A stretch of 64,000 nucleotides of DNA from Bacillota bacterium (GCA_023437715.1 JAEZFK010000021.1:124001-188000); one strand, 5' to 3'; shown: positions 7,024 through 16,252, numbered from the stretch's first letter. A program made the numbers and translations. Notes: generated by a model from the letters alone, not told the origin.

Positions 7024-8208
7024 ATGAAACGAAGAATTCTAAGCCTCATTCTCGGAACAGCTCTTTCGGTTGCCACGCTGGCAGGCTGCGGAGGTTCCCA
7101 GACCTCGGCGACCACGGCCGCGCCGGCGGCTGAAACCAAGGCAGAGGCCACCACAGCAGGCTCAGAGGCGGCAACAGAGGCGGCAACCCAGGCAGCGAAA
7201 GCCACAGGAAGCGGCGGAAAGGTCGGTGTGGCAATGCCCACCCAGTCCTCGGAGCGCTGGATCAACGACGGAGCCAACATGAAGAAGCAGCTGGAAGCCC
7301 TGGGCTACGAAGTGGATCTCCAATACGCAGAGGACGACGTGCAGATGCAGGTTTCCCAGATTGAAAACATGATCGCTTCCGGTGTTAACTGTCTGGTTAT
7401 TGCTTCCATTGATTCCTCGGCACTGGTCAATGTGGAAGAGCAGGCAAAGAGCGCGGGCATTCCCATCATTGCCTATGACCGCCTGTTAATGGATACGGAC
7501 GCTGTTTCCTATTATGCGACCTTTGATAATAAGGGAGTAGGAACGGCTATCGGTCAGTACATAAAAGACAAAAAAGAGCTGGATAAGGCCAGGGCAGAGG
7601 GAAAATCCTACACCATTGAATTTTTCATGGGATCTCCGGATGACAATAACGCACTGTTCTTATACAACGGTCTGATGGAAGTTTTACAGCCCTATCTGGA
7701 TGACGGAACCCTGGTATGTGAGTCGGGCCGTACTTCCTTTGAGGATACCTGTATTTTAAGATGGTCACAGGAAACGGCACAGCAGAACTGTGAGAACTAT
7801 CTGACCGGCTTTTACGCAGACAAGAAGCTGGATATCTGTGCTTCCGCCTTTGACGGCTTTGCCTATGGCTGCAAAGCGGCTCTTGAAGGCGCGGGCTACA
7901 AGGTAGGCGTGGACTGGCCGCTTATTACGGGACAGGATGCGGAGCTGATGGCAACGAAAAATATTATTTCAGGCTTCCAGACCATGTCCATTTACAAGGA
8001 CACCCGCCTGTTGGCTGAAAAATGCGTAACCATGGTTCAGGCCGTTCTCCAGGGAGCAAAGCCGGAGATCAACGATACCACCCAGTACAATAACGGCAAG
8101 ATCGTCGTTCCGTCCTACTTATGCACTCCGGTTGCGGTTGATAAGGACAATTACAAGAAAGTCATTGTTGACGGCGGTTATTATACAGAAGCACAGCTGG
8201 CACAGTAG
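7024..8208 (+). CDS. chvE: Multiple-monosaccharide ABC importer, substrate-binding lipoprotein
   Basis: The 394-residue precursor has a lipoprotein signal (ATLAGC lipobox, cysteine near residue 22), an Ala/Thr/Glu-rich tether and a periplasmic-binding-protein type 1 domain starting KVGVAMPTQSSERWINDG. Sequence and gene order with mmsA and mmsB identify a ChvE-type protein, anchored outside the membrane and binding aldoses such as arabinose, xylose, glucose or galactose. ATG 7024 with AGGAGGG (7010-7016) is the start, and the in-frame ATG at 6964 lacks a ribosome binding site and would precede the signal peptide. The sugar cannot be fixed from sequence. Confidence 0.9.
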   Translation: MKRRILSLILGTALSVATLAGCGGSQTSATTAAPAAETKAEATTAGSEAATEAATQAAKATGSGGKVGVAMPTQSSERWINDGANMKKQLEALGYEVDLQYAEDDVQMQVSQIENMIASGVNCLVIASIDSSALVNVEEQAKSAGIPIIAYDRLLMDTDAVSYYATFDNKGVGTAIGQYIKDKKELDKARAEGKSYTIEFFMGSPDDNNALFLYNGLMEVLQPYLDDGTLVCESGRTSFEDTCILRWSQETAQQNCENYLTGFYADKKLDICASAFDGFAYGCKAALEGAGYKVGVDWPLITGQDAELMATKNIISGFQTMSIYKDTRLLAEKCVTMVQAVLQGAKPEINDTTQYNNGKIVVPSYLCTPVAVDKDNYKKVIVDGGYYTEAQLAQ

Positions 8209-8239
8209 CAGAAAGAATAACGGCATGGGAATATTGACA

Positions 8240-8267
8240 GGCGGCGGCGGAAAAGCCGCCGCCTTCT
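8240..8267 (+). terminator. GC-rich hairpin between binding protein and ATPase genes
   Basis: GGCGGCGGC (8240-8248) pairs perfectly with GCCGCCGCC (8255-8263) around GGAAAA. Only TTCTTCC follows, so it is a poor full terminator. It may protect the binding-protein mRNA 3' end or cause partial termination, so that the binding protein is made in excess over the ATPase and permease. Confidence 0.6.
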
Positions 8268-8302
8268 TCCGTGTGACGTAAGAACGTAAAGGAGTTGATG
8301 AG

Positions 8303-9850
8303 ATGTCTGAACATATCTTGGAGATGAACCATATCACCAAAGAGTTCTACGGGGTGAAAGCTTTGGATGACGTGAATATCAAGGTGAAGCGGGGCGAGAT
8401 ACATGCGCTTTGCGGGGAGAACGGAGCGGGGAAATCCACTTTGATGAACGTGCTTTCCGGCGTTTATCCTTATGGGACCTACAGCGGCGATATTGTATAC
8501 AATGGAAATGTATGTCAGTTTCACAGCATTAAGCAAAGCGAGGCAAAGGGAATCGTAATTATCCACCAGGAACTGGCCTTAAGTCCCTATTTGTCCGTGG
8601 CGGAAAACGTATTTCTGGGAAATGAACAGACGGCAGTCAAAGGGGTGGTGGACTGGACAAAAACGAATAAACGGGCTCAGGAAATGCTTGAGAAAGTAGG
8701 ACTTGGAAACGAAAATTTAAATGCTCCTGTCAGCAGCCTGGGCGTAGGCAAGCAGCAGCTCATTGAAATTGCCCGTGCTATGGCAAAGCAGGTGGAGCTT
8801 TTGATTTTGGATGAACCCACAGCGGCCCTCAATGACGAGGAGAGCAGGCGGCTTCTGGACATCATGCTGGATTTGAAAAAGCACGGCATTACCTGCATCA
8901 TGATTTCCCATAAGCTCAATGAAATCAGCTATGTGGCGGATTCCATTACCGTGATACGGGATGGAAAGACCATAGAAACCCTGGAAAAGGGGAAGGATGA
9001 AATCAGTGAGGACCGGATCATCAAGGGCATGGTGGGGCGGGAGCTGACCAACCGTTTCCCGGAAAGAAGCTGTGACATCGGAGATAAAATCTTTGAGGTT
9101 GAGAACTGGAATGTATACCATCCCGATGATCCGGACCGGAAGATGGTAAGGGATGTATCCTTTCATGTGAGATCAGGGGAGGTGGTGGGCTTTGCGGGAC
9201 TGATGGGTGCGGGAAGAACCGAGCTGGCCATGAGCCTTTTCGGAAGATCCTACGGGCAGAAAATTACCGGAACCATTAAGATAAACGGAAAGCAGGTCCT
9301 CATCCGGAATGTAAGGGATGCCATCAACAACAAACTGGCCTACGTTTCCGAGGACCGGAAGAATTATGGGCTTATCCTGATTGACAGTGTGCGGGGAAAT
9401 ATGACCCTGGCAGCGCTTCGCAACTTCTTTTCCAAAAGAGGCATCGTAAACGGCAATGCCGAAAATCTTTCATCAGAGGAATACAGAAAAAAGATAAATG
9501 TAAAAACCAATTCTATTAACCAGACGGTCAGTTCCCTTTCCGGGGGAAACCAGCAGAAGGTGGTGCTTGCAAAATGGATGATGACTCAGCCGGATGTGCT
9601 GATTCTGGATGAACCGACCCGGGGCATCGACATTGGGGCAAAGTACGAGATATACTGCGTAATCAACGATCTGGCAAAGGCGGGTAAGGCAATTATTGTG
9701 ATCTCCTCGGAGCTTCAGGAAATCATTGGCATCTGTGACCGCATTTACGTTATTAACGAGGGCCGCATATCCGGTGAATTATCCAGGGAGGAAGTTTCCC
9801 AGGAAAAGATTATGAAATGTATTATGGCAGATAACGGAAAGGATGAATAG
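8303..9850 (+). CDS. mmsA: Multiple-monosaccharide ABC importer, ATP-binding protein
   Basis: This 515-residue protein has two fused ABC domains, as in the CUT2 sugar importers. The first has Walker A GENGAGKST near residue 38, a VGKQQ signature region and LILDEPTAAL. The second has the degenerate GLMGAGRTEL loop, the signature SLSGGNQQK and LILDEPTRGID. It powers uptake with the permease encoded three bases downstream. Ribosome binding is by AAAGGAG at 8288-8294. Length and sequence fit MmsA/GguA. Confidence 0.92.
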   Translation: MSEHILEMNHITKEFYGVKALDDVNIKVKRGEIHALCGENGAGKSTLMNVLSGVYPYGTYSGDIVYNGNVCQFHSIKQSEAKGIVIIHQELALSPYLSVAENVFLGNEQTAVKGVVDWTKTNKRAQEMLEKVGLGNENLNAPVSSLGVGKQQLIEIARAMAKQVELLILDEPTAALNDEESRRLLDIMLDLKKHGITCIMISHKLNEISYVADSITVIRDGKTIETLEKGKDEISEDRIIKGMVGRELTNRFPERSCDIGDKIFEVENWNVYHPDDPDRKMVRDVSFHVRSGEVVGFAGLMGAGRTELAMSLFGRSYGQKITGTIKINGKQVLIRNVRDAINNKLAYVSEDRKNYGLILIDSVRGNMTLAALRNFFSKRGIVNGNAENLSSEEYRKKINVKTNSINQTVSSLSGGNQQKVVLAKWMMTQPDVLILDEPTRGIDIGAKYEIYCVINDLAKAGKAIIVISSELQEIIGICDRIYVINEGRISGELSREEVSQEKIMKCIMADNGKDE

Positions 9851-9852
9851 AG

Positions 9853-11019
9853 ATGGACAAGAAAAAGACGGTTAATATTAATATGAAAGAATACGGCATG
9901 GTACTGGCCCTTATTGCTGTATTTCTCATTTTTGCGGCAATGACAGGCGGAAAAAACATGTCCCCTGCAAACATTAATAACCTGATCATGCAGAACAGCT
10001 ATATTGTCATCCTGGCGGTCGGCATGCTGCTGTGCGTATTGACCGGAAATATTGACTTGGGCGTAGGCTCTATCGTTGCGGTCTGCGGAGCGGCTGTGGG
10101 AATTATGATCGTGGACTATAAAGCCAGCATGTGGGTGGCTATTCTGGCAGCCCTGGCAATCGGTACCTTATCCGGTATGTTTGTAGGATTTTTTGTATCA
10201 AAGCTTTCCATTCCTCCCTTTATTGTGACGCTGGCAACCATGCTCATGGGCCGGGGACTTACCTATACCCTTTTAAAGGCCCAGACAAAGGGGCCCCTTC
10301 CCACAGACTATACATACATTGGAGCGGGCTTTCTGCCTACGGTTAAAATTCCCTTTGGTACAGGGACCTTGGATATGGTATCCATTGGAGTTGCCCTTGC
10401 CGCTTTTGCCCTCATTATTTTCTCTGAAATAAAAAGCATACGGACCAGGAAGAAATATGGTTTTCCGGTCAATCCCCTGTGGCAGTCCGTATTAAAGGTA
10501 GGGGTGATTCTGGTGATTGTCTGGTTTTTCTTCTACAAGCTGTCACGTTATAACGGCATCCCCTTCGTACTGGTCATCATGGGCGCGTTGGTTGCTCTTT
10601 ATCATTTCATCACAAGCAGGACTGTGGCCGGGCGGCAGATTTATGCCCTGGGCGGCAATGCGAAGGCTGCAAAGCTTTCCGGCATCAATACGGGAAAGGT
10701 ATTTTTCTGGGTATACACCAACATGGGCATCCTGTGCGCCATTGCCGGAATCGTTCTTTCCGCCAGAAACGCTTCCGCAACTCCCAAGGCAGGAGATCAG
10801 TTTGAAATGGATGCCATCGCCTCCTGCTATATCGGAGGAGCCGCAACCACCGGAGGCGTGGGCACGATTATCGGAGCTGTTGTCGGTGCATTTATTATGG
10901 GTATTTTGAACAACGGCATGTCCCTTTACGGCTGGTCCACCGATATTCAGAAAATTGTAAAAGGTGCTGTACTTTTGGGCGCAGTTACGATAGACTTATT
11001 ATCAAAGAGAAAAAAATAG
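9853..11019 (+). CDS. mmsB: Multiple-monosaccharide ABC importer, permease
   Basis: The 388-residue hydrophobic protein has about ten membrane segments and the CUT2 permease landmarks NIDLGVGSIVAVCG near the first third and GGNAKAAKLSGI before the C-terminal helices. The ending contains GVGTIIGAVVGAFIMGILNNG. It forms the membrane channel with MmsA. It begins three bases after the ATPase stop and is translationally coupled to it. Gene order chvE-mmsA-mmsB is standard for this transporter. Confidence 0.92.
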   Translation: MDKKKTVNINMKEYGMVLALIAVFLIFAAMTGGKNMSPANINNLIMQNSYIVILAVGMLLCVLTGNIDLGVGSIVAVCGAAVGIMIVDYKASMWVAILAALAIGTLSGMFVGFFVSKLSIPPFIVTLATMLMGRGLTYTLLKAQTKGPLPTDYTYIGAGFLPTVKIPFGTGTLDMVSIGVALAAFALIIFSEIKSIRTRKKYGFPVNPLWQSVLKVGVILVIVWFFFYKLSRYNGIPFVLVIMGALVALYHFITSRTVAGRQIYALGGNAKAAKLSGINTGKVFFWVYTNMGILCAIAGIVLSARNASATPKAGDQFEMDAIASCYIGGAATTGGVGTIIGAVVGAFIMGILNNGMSLYGWSTDIQKIVKGAVLLGAVTIDLLSKRKK

Positions 11020-11039
11020 CTGAAAGACAGGGACAGAAT

Positions 11040-12143
11040 ATGCAGGCACGGGAAGCAAAATATATGGCGGTTGTCCAATGGGTAGAAGAGCAGATTGAAA
11101 ACGGCAGCATCAGAGCGGGCGATAAGCTTCCCTCTGAAAACGAGATGAGCCTGCAGTTTCATTTAAGCAGGCAGACGATACGTCATGCCATCGATGTGCT
11201 GGAGCAGCGGAAGCTGGTGACGCGGATACAGGGAAGCGGAACTTATGCAGGCGGCTGTGCCCGGGGAGGACGTCAGGAAAAATATTATAATATTGCTGTC
11301 GTCAGCACCTATGTGGACAGTTATATATTTCCGGCTGTGCTTAAGGGTATTGAACGGGTGCTTTCCAAGGCTGGTTATACCATGCAGGTGGCATTTACCG
11401 GAAACCGGACGGAGCGGGAACGGGAGGCGTTAGATAAGATACTGGAAAAAGGACTGATTGACGGTCTGATTGTGGAGCCTGCAAAAAGCGCCCTTCCTAA
11501 CCCGAATCTTCATTATTATAAGAAGCTGATGGAACAGCAGGTTCCGGTTTTGTTTTTTAACAGCCGTTATCCGGAATTAAATCTTCCCTGTGTATCATTA
11601 AATGACGTGCTGGTAGGAGAGAAAGCGGCAGAATATCTGATCAGGGCAGGACATGAGGAAATTGGGGGAATTTTTAAATGTGACGACGGCCAGGGCCATT
11701 TAAGATATTCCGGCTTTACCAGGAGCATGGAGAGAGCAGGCTTAAAGCTTGACAGAAAGAGGATTCTATGGATCGATTCCGAGAGCCTGAAGGATATGGA
11801 GCTATGGGCAGATTATCTGTTCCAGCGCCTGGAGGGCTGTACAGGGGTGGTTTGCTATAATGATGAGGTTGCATACCTGCTGTCTGGAATCTGTTTGAAA
11901 AGAGGAATCCGCATACCGGAGGACCTATCCCTTGTCAGCATTGACAATTCTGATCTGGCGACTATGGGAGAGGTTTCCATCACCTCCTTTCCTCATCCCA
12001 TGGAGGCCCTGGGAAGAAAGGCGGCGGAAAATATGATAAAGCTGATTGAGAATCCATGTTCCGACGGGAATTACTTCTTTGATTCGGAGGTTGTTGAAAG
12101 GGATTCTGTAAAATTCATATCAAAGGAGAATTCGAATGAGTGA
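11040..12143 (+). CDS. AraR-type GntR/LacI chimeric repressor
   Basis: The first 70 residues form a GntR winged helix (DKLPSENEMSLQFHLSRQTIRHAIDVLEQ and GSGTYAG). The rest is a LacI/GalR-like sugar-binding domain (NIAVVSTYVDSYIFPAVLKG, DDGQGHLRYSGF). This chimera is the architecture of AraR, the arabinose-responsive repressor. It lies in the importer operon, 20 bases after mmsB, and AraR-like operators lie around the operon promoter, so autoregulation is likely. L-arabinose is the first guess for the inducer, but other sugars are possible. Confidence 0.8.
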   Translation: MQAREAKYMAVVQWVEEQIENGSIRAGDKLPSENEMSLQFHLSRQTIRHAIDVLEQRKLVTRIQGSGTYAGGCARGGRQEKYYNIAVVSTYVDSYIFPAVLKGIERVLSKAGYTMQVAFTGNRTEREREALDKILEKGLIDGLIVEPAKSALPNPNLHYYKKLMEQQVPVLFFNSRYPELNLPCVSLNDVLVGEKAAEYLIRAGHEEIGGIFKCDDGQGHLRYSGFTRSMERAGLKLDRKRILWIDSESLKDMELWADYLFQRLEGCTGVVCYNDEVAYLLSGICLKRGIRIPEDLSLVSIDNSDLATMGEVSITSFPHPMEALGRKAAENMIKLIENPCSDGNYFFDSEVVERDSVKFISKENSNE

Positions 12144-12414
12144 GAAGAAAGGTCCCTCCAATCCGGCTCAGAGAACCGTGATCCTGCGGCTTGTGGCCGG
12201 AGGCTATCTGGTTTATCTTGGGTTCCAGATGATACCGGAGCTTTCAAAATCCTTGGGAGCCCGGAATCTGATTCAAATGGCAGCTATGGTCATATTCCTT
12301 GCAGTGGGCATATTGCTTGTGGGCTGGTCTGTGAAAAAGCTGCTGAAGAGGGAATTCCTGCGTCCGGGAGAAGAGGAAGCGGACAGGACAAAAGGAGACA
12401 ATGAGGAAAATTGA
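12136..12414 (+). CDS. Small two-helix membrane protein
   Basis: The start overlaps the repressor gene by eight bases. The 92-residue product has two hydrophobic stretches, roughly residues 15-33 (LRLVAGGYLVYLGFQMI) and 43-62 (QMAAMVIFLAVGILLVG), then a charged tail rich in Glu and Lys. No family is recognised beyond small conserved membrane proteins of Lachnospiraceae. A terminator follows, so it is the last gene of the sugar-importer operon. Its relation to sugar uptake is unknown. Confidence 0.65.
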   Translation: MSEKKGPSNPAQRTVILRLVAGGYLVYLGFQMIPELSKSLGARNLIQMAAMVIFLAVGILLVGWSVKKLLKREFLRPGEEEADRTKGDNEEN

Positions 12415-12433
12415 ACTGTTTTTCATGAAAGAG

Positions 12434-12464
12434 GGAGCTGTCATATGGACGGCTCCTTTCTTTT
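12434..12464 (+). terminator. Terminator of the sugar-importer operon
   Basis: GGAGCTGTC (12434-12442) pairs with GACGGCTCC (12448-12456) with one G-T wobble, followed by TTTCTTTT. Confidence 0.85.
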
Positions 12465-12566
12465 CGCTGTAAGATATTAATTTTCAGTGCGCGAATAATT
12501 TACAGATAAAGGGAGAGTTTATTGATAAATGTAATCAAAAGTAATCAATATTTTAAGAGAAGTCAC

Positions 12567-12595
12567 TTGACAATCCGGAAATAGTATTATATTAT
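12567..12595 (+). promoter_or_regulatory. Promoter of ahpCF
   Basis: TTGACA (12567-12572) and TATTAT (12590-12595) are 17 bases apart, a near-consensus sigma-A promoter. The transcript would begin near 12602 and have a leader of about 210 bases. Confidence 0.8.
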
Positions 12596-12606
12596 AATTA
12601 TAGTTT

Positions 12607-12621
12607 TAGTAATGATTACTA
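12607..12621. promoter_or_regulatory. PerR-like operator in the ahpC leader
   Basis: TAGTAATGATTACTA is a perfect 7-1-7 inverted repeat directly after the predicted transcription start. Fur-family peroxide regulators of the PerR type bind 7-1-7 sites (consensus TTATAATNATTATAA), and the gene it precedes is a classic PerR target. The bases differ from the Bacillus consensus, so the assignment rests on symmetry and context. Confidence 0.6.
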
Positions 12622-12654
12622 TTATTGAAAAAAGATATCAATAAAGCAATACGC

Positions 12655-12759
12655 GATGCAGACAACCGAGTTCTGCATCCCCCATTACCAAAACCAATGA
12701 CACAGCACTATTGCTGTTTTTACGAAGGTCTGAGCTTCCGCCTGTAAAGACGGCAGACC
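12655..12759 (+). ncRNA. Structured 5' leader upstream of ahpC
   Basis: Three stems occur in series. GATGCAGA (12655-12662) pairs with TCTGCATC (12672-12679). ACAGCA (12702-12707) pairs with TGCTGT (12712-12717) and is followed by TTTT, as in a small terminator. GGTCTG (12727-12732) pairs with CAGACC (12754-12759) around an inner CCG/CGG stem. No known riboswitch is recognised. The 398-base gap before ahpC is filled by terminator, promoter, operator and this leader. Confidence 0.5.
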
Positions 12760-12811
12760 CTTTCAATAAGTTAAAATTATATCAATATAAAAACCACAGG
12801 AGGTAATTATT

Positions 12812-13375
12812 ATGTCATTAATCGGAACCGAAGTAAAACCATTCAAGGCCCAGGCGTATCACGACGGAAAATTTGTAGAGGTTACAGAAGAAAATTTCAA
12901 GGGCAAGTGGAGCATCGTCTGCTTTTATCCCGCGGATTTCACTTTTGTATGCCCGACGGAGCTGGAAGATTTACAGGACAATTACGAGACATTTAAGAAG
13001 CTGGGGGCGGAAGTTTATTCCGTTTCCACCGATACCCATTTTACCCACAAGGCATGGCATGACCATTCAGAGGCCATCCGCAAATTAACCTATGTTATGA
13101 TCGGAGATCCCTCCCACACAATCTGCCGCAATTTTGACGTGCTGATCGAGGAAGAAGGAGCTGCGGACCGGGGTACATTCCTCATAGATCCCGACGGCGT
13201 CATTCAGTCCTTAGAGATCAATGCAGGAAACATCGGCCGTGATGCAAGCATCCTTATTGATAAGATTAAGGCGGCCCAGTATGTAAGAAATAATCCAGGA
13301 GAGGTATGCCCGGCCAAATGGAAAGAGGGCGGAGCAACCTTAAAGCCAAGCCTTGACCTGGTAGGAAAAATTTAA
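12812..13375 (+). CDS. ahpC: Peroxiredoxin, alkyl hydroperoxide reductase subunit C
   Basis: The 187-residue cytosolic protein is a typical 2-Cys peroxiredoxin that reduces hydrogen peroxide and organic peroxides. The peroxidatic cysteine is Cys47 in FVCPTELEDL and the resolving cysteine is Cys166 in EVCPAKW, matching E. coli AhpC positions 46 and 165. It starts after AGGAGGTAATT. AhpF, its reductant, is encoded 12 bases downstream, so the two form one oxidative-stress operon. Confidence 0.96.
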   Translation: MSLIGTEVKPFKAQAYHDGKFVEVTEENFKGKWSIVCFYPADFTFVCPTELEDLQDNYETFKKLGAEVYSVSTDTHFTHKAWHDHSEAIRKLTYVMIGDPSHTICRNFDVLIEEEGAADRGTFLIDPDGVIQSLEINAGNIGRDASILIDKIKAAQYVRNNPGEVCPAKWKEGGATLKPSLDLVGKI

Positions 13376-13387
13376 GGAGCAAAAATT

Positions 13388-14917
13388 ATGATGCTGGATG
13401 CTGAAATTAAGAAACAACTGGCTGAGTATCTCCAGCTTCTGGAAAATGATGTGCTGATTAAAATCAGTGCAGGGTCCGACAGCGTATCAAAGGATATGAC
13501 GGATTTAATCGATGAGCTGACCGCTCTGTCGCCGAGGATTAAGACAGAGCAGGTGAAGCTTCCCAGGACGCCCAGCTTTACCATTAACCGTATGGAAGAA
13601 GACACCGGAGTCACCTTTGCAGGCATCCCCTTAGGCCATGAATTTACTTCCCTGGTGCTGGCTCTTTTACAGGTAAGCGGAAGAGCCCCTAAGGTGGACG
13701 GCAGGCTGATCGACCAGGTGAAAAATATCAAGGGTGAATACCACTTTGAAACCTATATCAGTCTCAGCTGCCATAACTGCCCGGAGGTAGTACAGGCCTT
13801 GAACTTAATGAGCATTTTAAATCCCGGTATTACCCATACCATGATTGACGGTGCGGCTTTTAAGGAAGAGGCGGAAAGCAAAAATGTCATGGCTGTGCCT
13901 ACGGTTTACTTAAACGGCCAGGTGTTTGGCAGCGGCCGCATGATCCTGGAAGAGATTCTTGGGAAATTGGGCAGCGGGCCTGACCAGTCGGAGTTTGAGG
14001 CAAAGGAGCCTTTCGATATTCTTGTAATCGGAGGCGGCCCTGCGGGAGCCAGCGCAGCCATTTATGCAGCGCGAAAAGGCATCCGCACAGGCATTGTTGC
14101 GGAACGGTTCGGCGGCCAGGTGAGAGAGACACTGGGAATTGAAAATCTGATCAGCATTGACTATGCAGAAGGCCCTAAGTTTGCAGAAACCCTGGAGCAG
14201 CATGTGAAAAATTACAATGTGGATATTATGAATTCACAGCGTGCTAAAGGCCTGAAAAGAAAAGAACTCATTGAGGTGGAGCTGGAAAACGGAGCTGTCT
14301 TAAAAAGCAGGGCGGTGATTCTTTCCACAGGCGCCCGCTGGAGAAATGTGGGCGTGCCGGGCGAGGCGGAGCTTAAGAATAAGGGAGTTGCCTACTGTCC
14401 CCATTGCGACGGACCCCTTTATAAAGGAAAGCAGGTGGCAGTCATCGGAGGCGGCAATTCCGGCATTGAGGCGGCCATTGACCTTGCAGGCATTGCCAGC
14501 CATGTGACGGTTCTTGAATTTATGCCTGAGCTGAAAGCGGATGCCATACTCCAGAAGCGCCTTTACAGCCTGCCTAATGTGACGGTCATAAAGAACGCCC
14601 AGACAAAGGAAATTACAGGCACGGATAAGGTCAATGGAATTACCTGCGCGGACCGTGATACAGGAGAGGTCAGCCATATAGAGCTGCAAGGAGTATTTGT
14701 CCAGATCGGCCTTATTGCCAATACAGACTGGCTGGGCGAAACCGTTGAACGCAACCGTATGGGGGAAATTGTGGTGGATAACCGCGGTGCCACCAGCCTC
14801 CCCGGAGTTTTTGCGGCTGGAGACTGTACGGACAGCGTTTATAAACAGATTGTCATTGCAATGGGAGCGGGAGCTGCTGCGGCCTTAAGTGCCTTTGATT
14901 ATTTAATAAGAAATTGA
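13388..14917 (+). CDS. ahpF: Alkyl hydroperoxide reductase subunit F
   Basis: This 509-residue flavoprotein passes electrons from NAD(P)H to AhpC. An N-terminal double thioredoxin-fold domain (residues 1-200) carries the redox pair CHNC at 128-131. A thioredoxin-reductase-like domain follows with an FAD loop (VIGGGPAGASAAIYAARKG), the active pair CPHC at 337-340 and a second nucleotide loop VIGGGNSGIEAA. ATG 13388 or 13391 are both possible starts after AAGGAGC. A terminator follows the gene. Confidence 0.96.
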   Translation: MMLDAEIKKQLAEYLQLLENDVLIKISAGSDSVSKDMTDLIDELTALSPRIKTEQVKLPRTPSFTINRMEEDTGVTFAGIPLGHEFTSLVLALLQVSGRAPKVDGRLIDQVKNIKGEYHFETYISLSCHNCPEVVQALNLMSILNPGITHTMIDGAAFKEEAESKNVMAVPTVYLNGQVFGSGRMILEEILGKLGSGPDQSEFEAKEPFDILVIGGGPAGASAAIYAARKGIRTGIVAERFGGQVRETLGIENLISIDYAEGPKFAETLEQHVKNYNVDIMNSQRAKGLKRKELIEVELENGAVLKSRAVILSTGARWRNVGVPGEAELKNKGVAYCPHCDGPLYKGKQVAVIGGGNSGIEAAIDLAGIASHVTVLEFMPELKADAILQKRLYSLPNVTVIKNAQTKEITGTDKVNGITCADRDTGEVSHIELQGVFVQIGLIANTDWLGETVERNRMGEIVVDNRGATSLPGVFAAGDCTDSVYKQIVIAMGAGAAAALSAFDYLIRN

Positions 14918-14939
14918 TATAGTGAGAAATTGATGTTCA

Positions 14940-14985
14940 GATGCTGTCTGCAGCGGGGAAGCTCGCGGCGGGCGGCATCTTTTTT
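14940..14985 (+). terminator. Terminator of ahpCF
   Basis: GATGC (14940-14944) pairs with GCATC (14975-14979), with further pairing of flanking G/C bases around the loop, and six T follow. Confidence 0.7.
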
Positions 14986-15124
14986 GTGCGGGTGGTGAGG
15001 TGGCATCCGGAAGAGGCGGTCCCTTTCCGGCAGATAAAAAGCTGCCGTCCGATACCTTGACATGTCCCGCCTGCAACAGTATAATTCAATTGGATGCTAC
15101 TGGAAAATGACTGGAGTGAAAAAT

Positions 15125-15664
15125 ATGCAGTACAATGCACTGGAGCAGATGCTCGTTAATTCAATCAAAGAAGTGCAGATAAAGCTGGGATATGAAAAGG
15201 AACCCATCCGTTTTTACTATCCCGAACATGCGCTGATGAAAATACTGGAAATTCCCCAAGGCTCTGATCCGGAAACGAGGGCTGCCATGGAAGGCTTTAA
15301 GGAACACGCAAAGGACCGTTTGGGAGATATCAGAATCACAAAGAGCCAGGAGCGCTTCTGCTTTGAGATTCCCCCGGAAGGAGTGGAATACGTATATTAC
15401 AACGTAAAGGACAACGGCTTTTTAAAGGAATTCATTGAAACTGTTGAAAAGCCTCATACAACCTTAGAGGATATATTACGGGTCTTTCATAAATTCACCG
15501 ACGGCAAGGTTATTTGCCTGAAATCCCAGGAAGAAGAATGTGATTACATCGTGTTCTTTGAGGATTCTTCCATCGATAATTACCGCTATTATATCAAATT
15601 CCATGAAAATCACGTCACTTACCACAGATTTCTGTCCGAGGATGCAGCGGATATGGGGATATAA
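15125..15664 (+). CDS. DUF3877 family protein
   Basis: The 179-residue soluble protein begins MQYNALEQMLVNSIKEVQIK and contains FYYPEHALMKIL and a C-terminal IVFFEDSSIDNYRYYIKFH segment, which match DUF3877 of clostridia. No catalytic motif is evident and the function is unknown. ATG 15125 is used because GGAG at 15113-15116 precedes it. The in-frame ATG at 15062 has no Shine-Dalgarno sequence. The next gene follows after 24 bases. Confidence 0.75.
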   Translation: MQYNALEQMLVNSIKEVQIKLGYEKEPIRFYYPEHALMKILEIPQGSDPETRAAMEGFKEHAKDRLGDIRITKSQERFCFEIPPEGVEYVYYNVKDNGFLKEFIETVEKPHTTLEDILRVFHKFTDGKVICLKSQEEECDYIVFFEDSSIDNYRYYIKFHENHVTYHRFLSEDAADMGI

Positions 15665-15688
15665 CGAAATCACATCAGGAGAAAAAAT

Positions 15689-16234
15689 ATGCAGAAGAAA
15701 AAGTGGATTGCAGCCCTGTTTACAGGCCTTGTATTTATGGCCGCCAATAATTTTACGGCAAAAGCGGATACCGCCGCCGGTGTGGTAATTCCCATTGTGG
15801 CTCCGCCGCCCTTTGAGGAACAGGCTGGTCACGGAGCCGGGCCGGGAACAGAATTTTCCAGGACAGGGCCGGACATTCAGACAGGGACGGGAGAACAGGT
15901 GGCGGCTTATGCAAAGCAGTTTCTTGGAAATCCCTATGTATACGGCGGGACAAGCCTTACCTCAGGCGCTGACTGTTCCGGATTTGTGATGAGCGTTTAC
16001 CAGCAATTCGGCATAAACTTACCCAGGACCTCTGAGGCCCAGGGAAAGGCAGGCGTTGACGTGGGCGGCATTGAAAATGCCCGGCCGGGAGATCTGATAT
16101 CATACATAGGGCATATAGGCATTTACGTGGGGCAGAATCAGCTGATTCATGCCAGCGGGCCGGAGAATGGGATTAAAATATCCTCTGTGAACTTTATGCC
16201 AATTGTTTCCGTCAGAAGGGTATTGGGAAATTAA
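15689..16234 (+). CDS. Secreted NlpC/P60 (C40) peptidase
   Basis: An N-terminal signal peptide (KKKWIAALFTGLVFMAA, probable cleavage after AKA) leads to a Pro/Gly-rich linker. A C-terminal NlpC/P60 domain follows with catalytic Cys96 (ADCSGFVMS), His142 (GHIGIYVG) and His154 (IHASG). Such enzymes cleave D-Glu-to-diamino-acid bonds in peptidoglycan stem peptides outside the cell. At 181 residues it has one catalytic domain and no SH3 or LysM anchor. A role in wall turnover is likely. Confidence 0.9.
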   Translation: MQKKKWIAALFTGLVFMAANNFTAKADTAAGVVIPIVAPPPFEEQAGHGAGPGTEFSRTGPDIQTGTGEQVAAYAKQFLGNPYVYGGTSLTSGADCSGFVMSVYQQFGINLPRTSEAQGKAGVDVGGIENARPGDLISYIGHIGIYVGQNQLIHASGPENGIKISSVNFMPIVSVRRVLGN

Positions 16235-16252
16235 ATAAAAAATAATTATTTT

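Noticed and set aside
7070..7282. Arg/Pro-rich frames opposite or alongside the lipoprotein tether
   Set aside because: They arise from the Ala/Thr/Glu-rich low-complexity coding of the tether and have no ribosome binding site.
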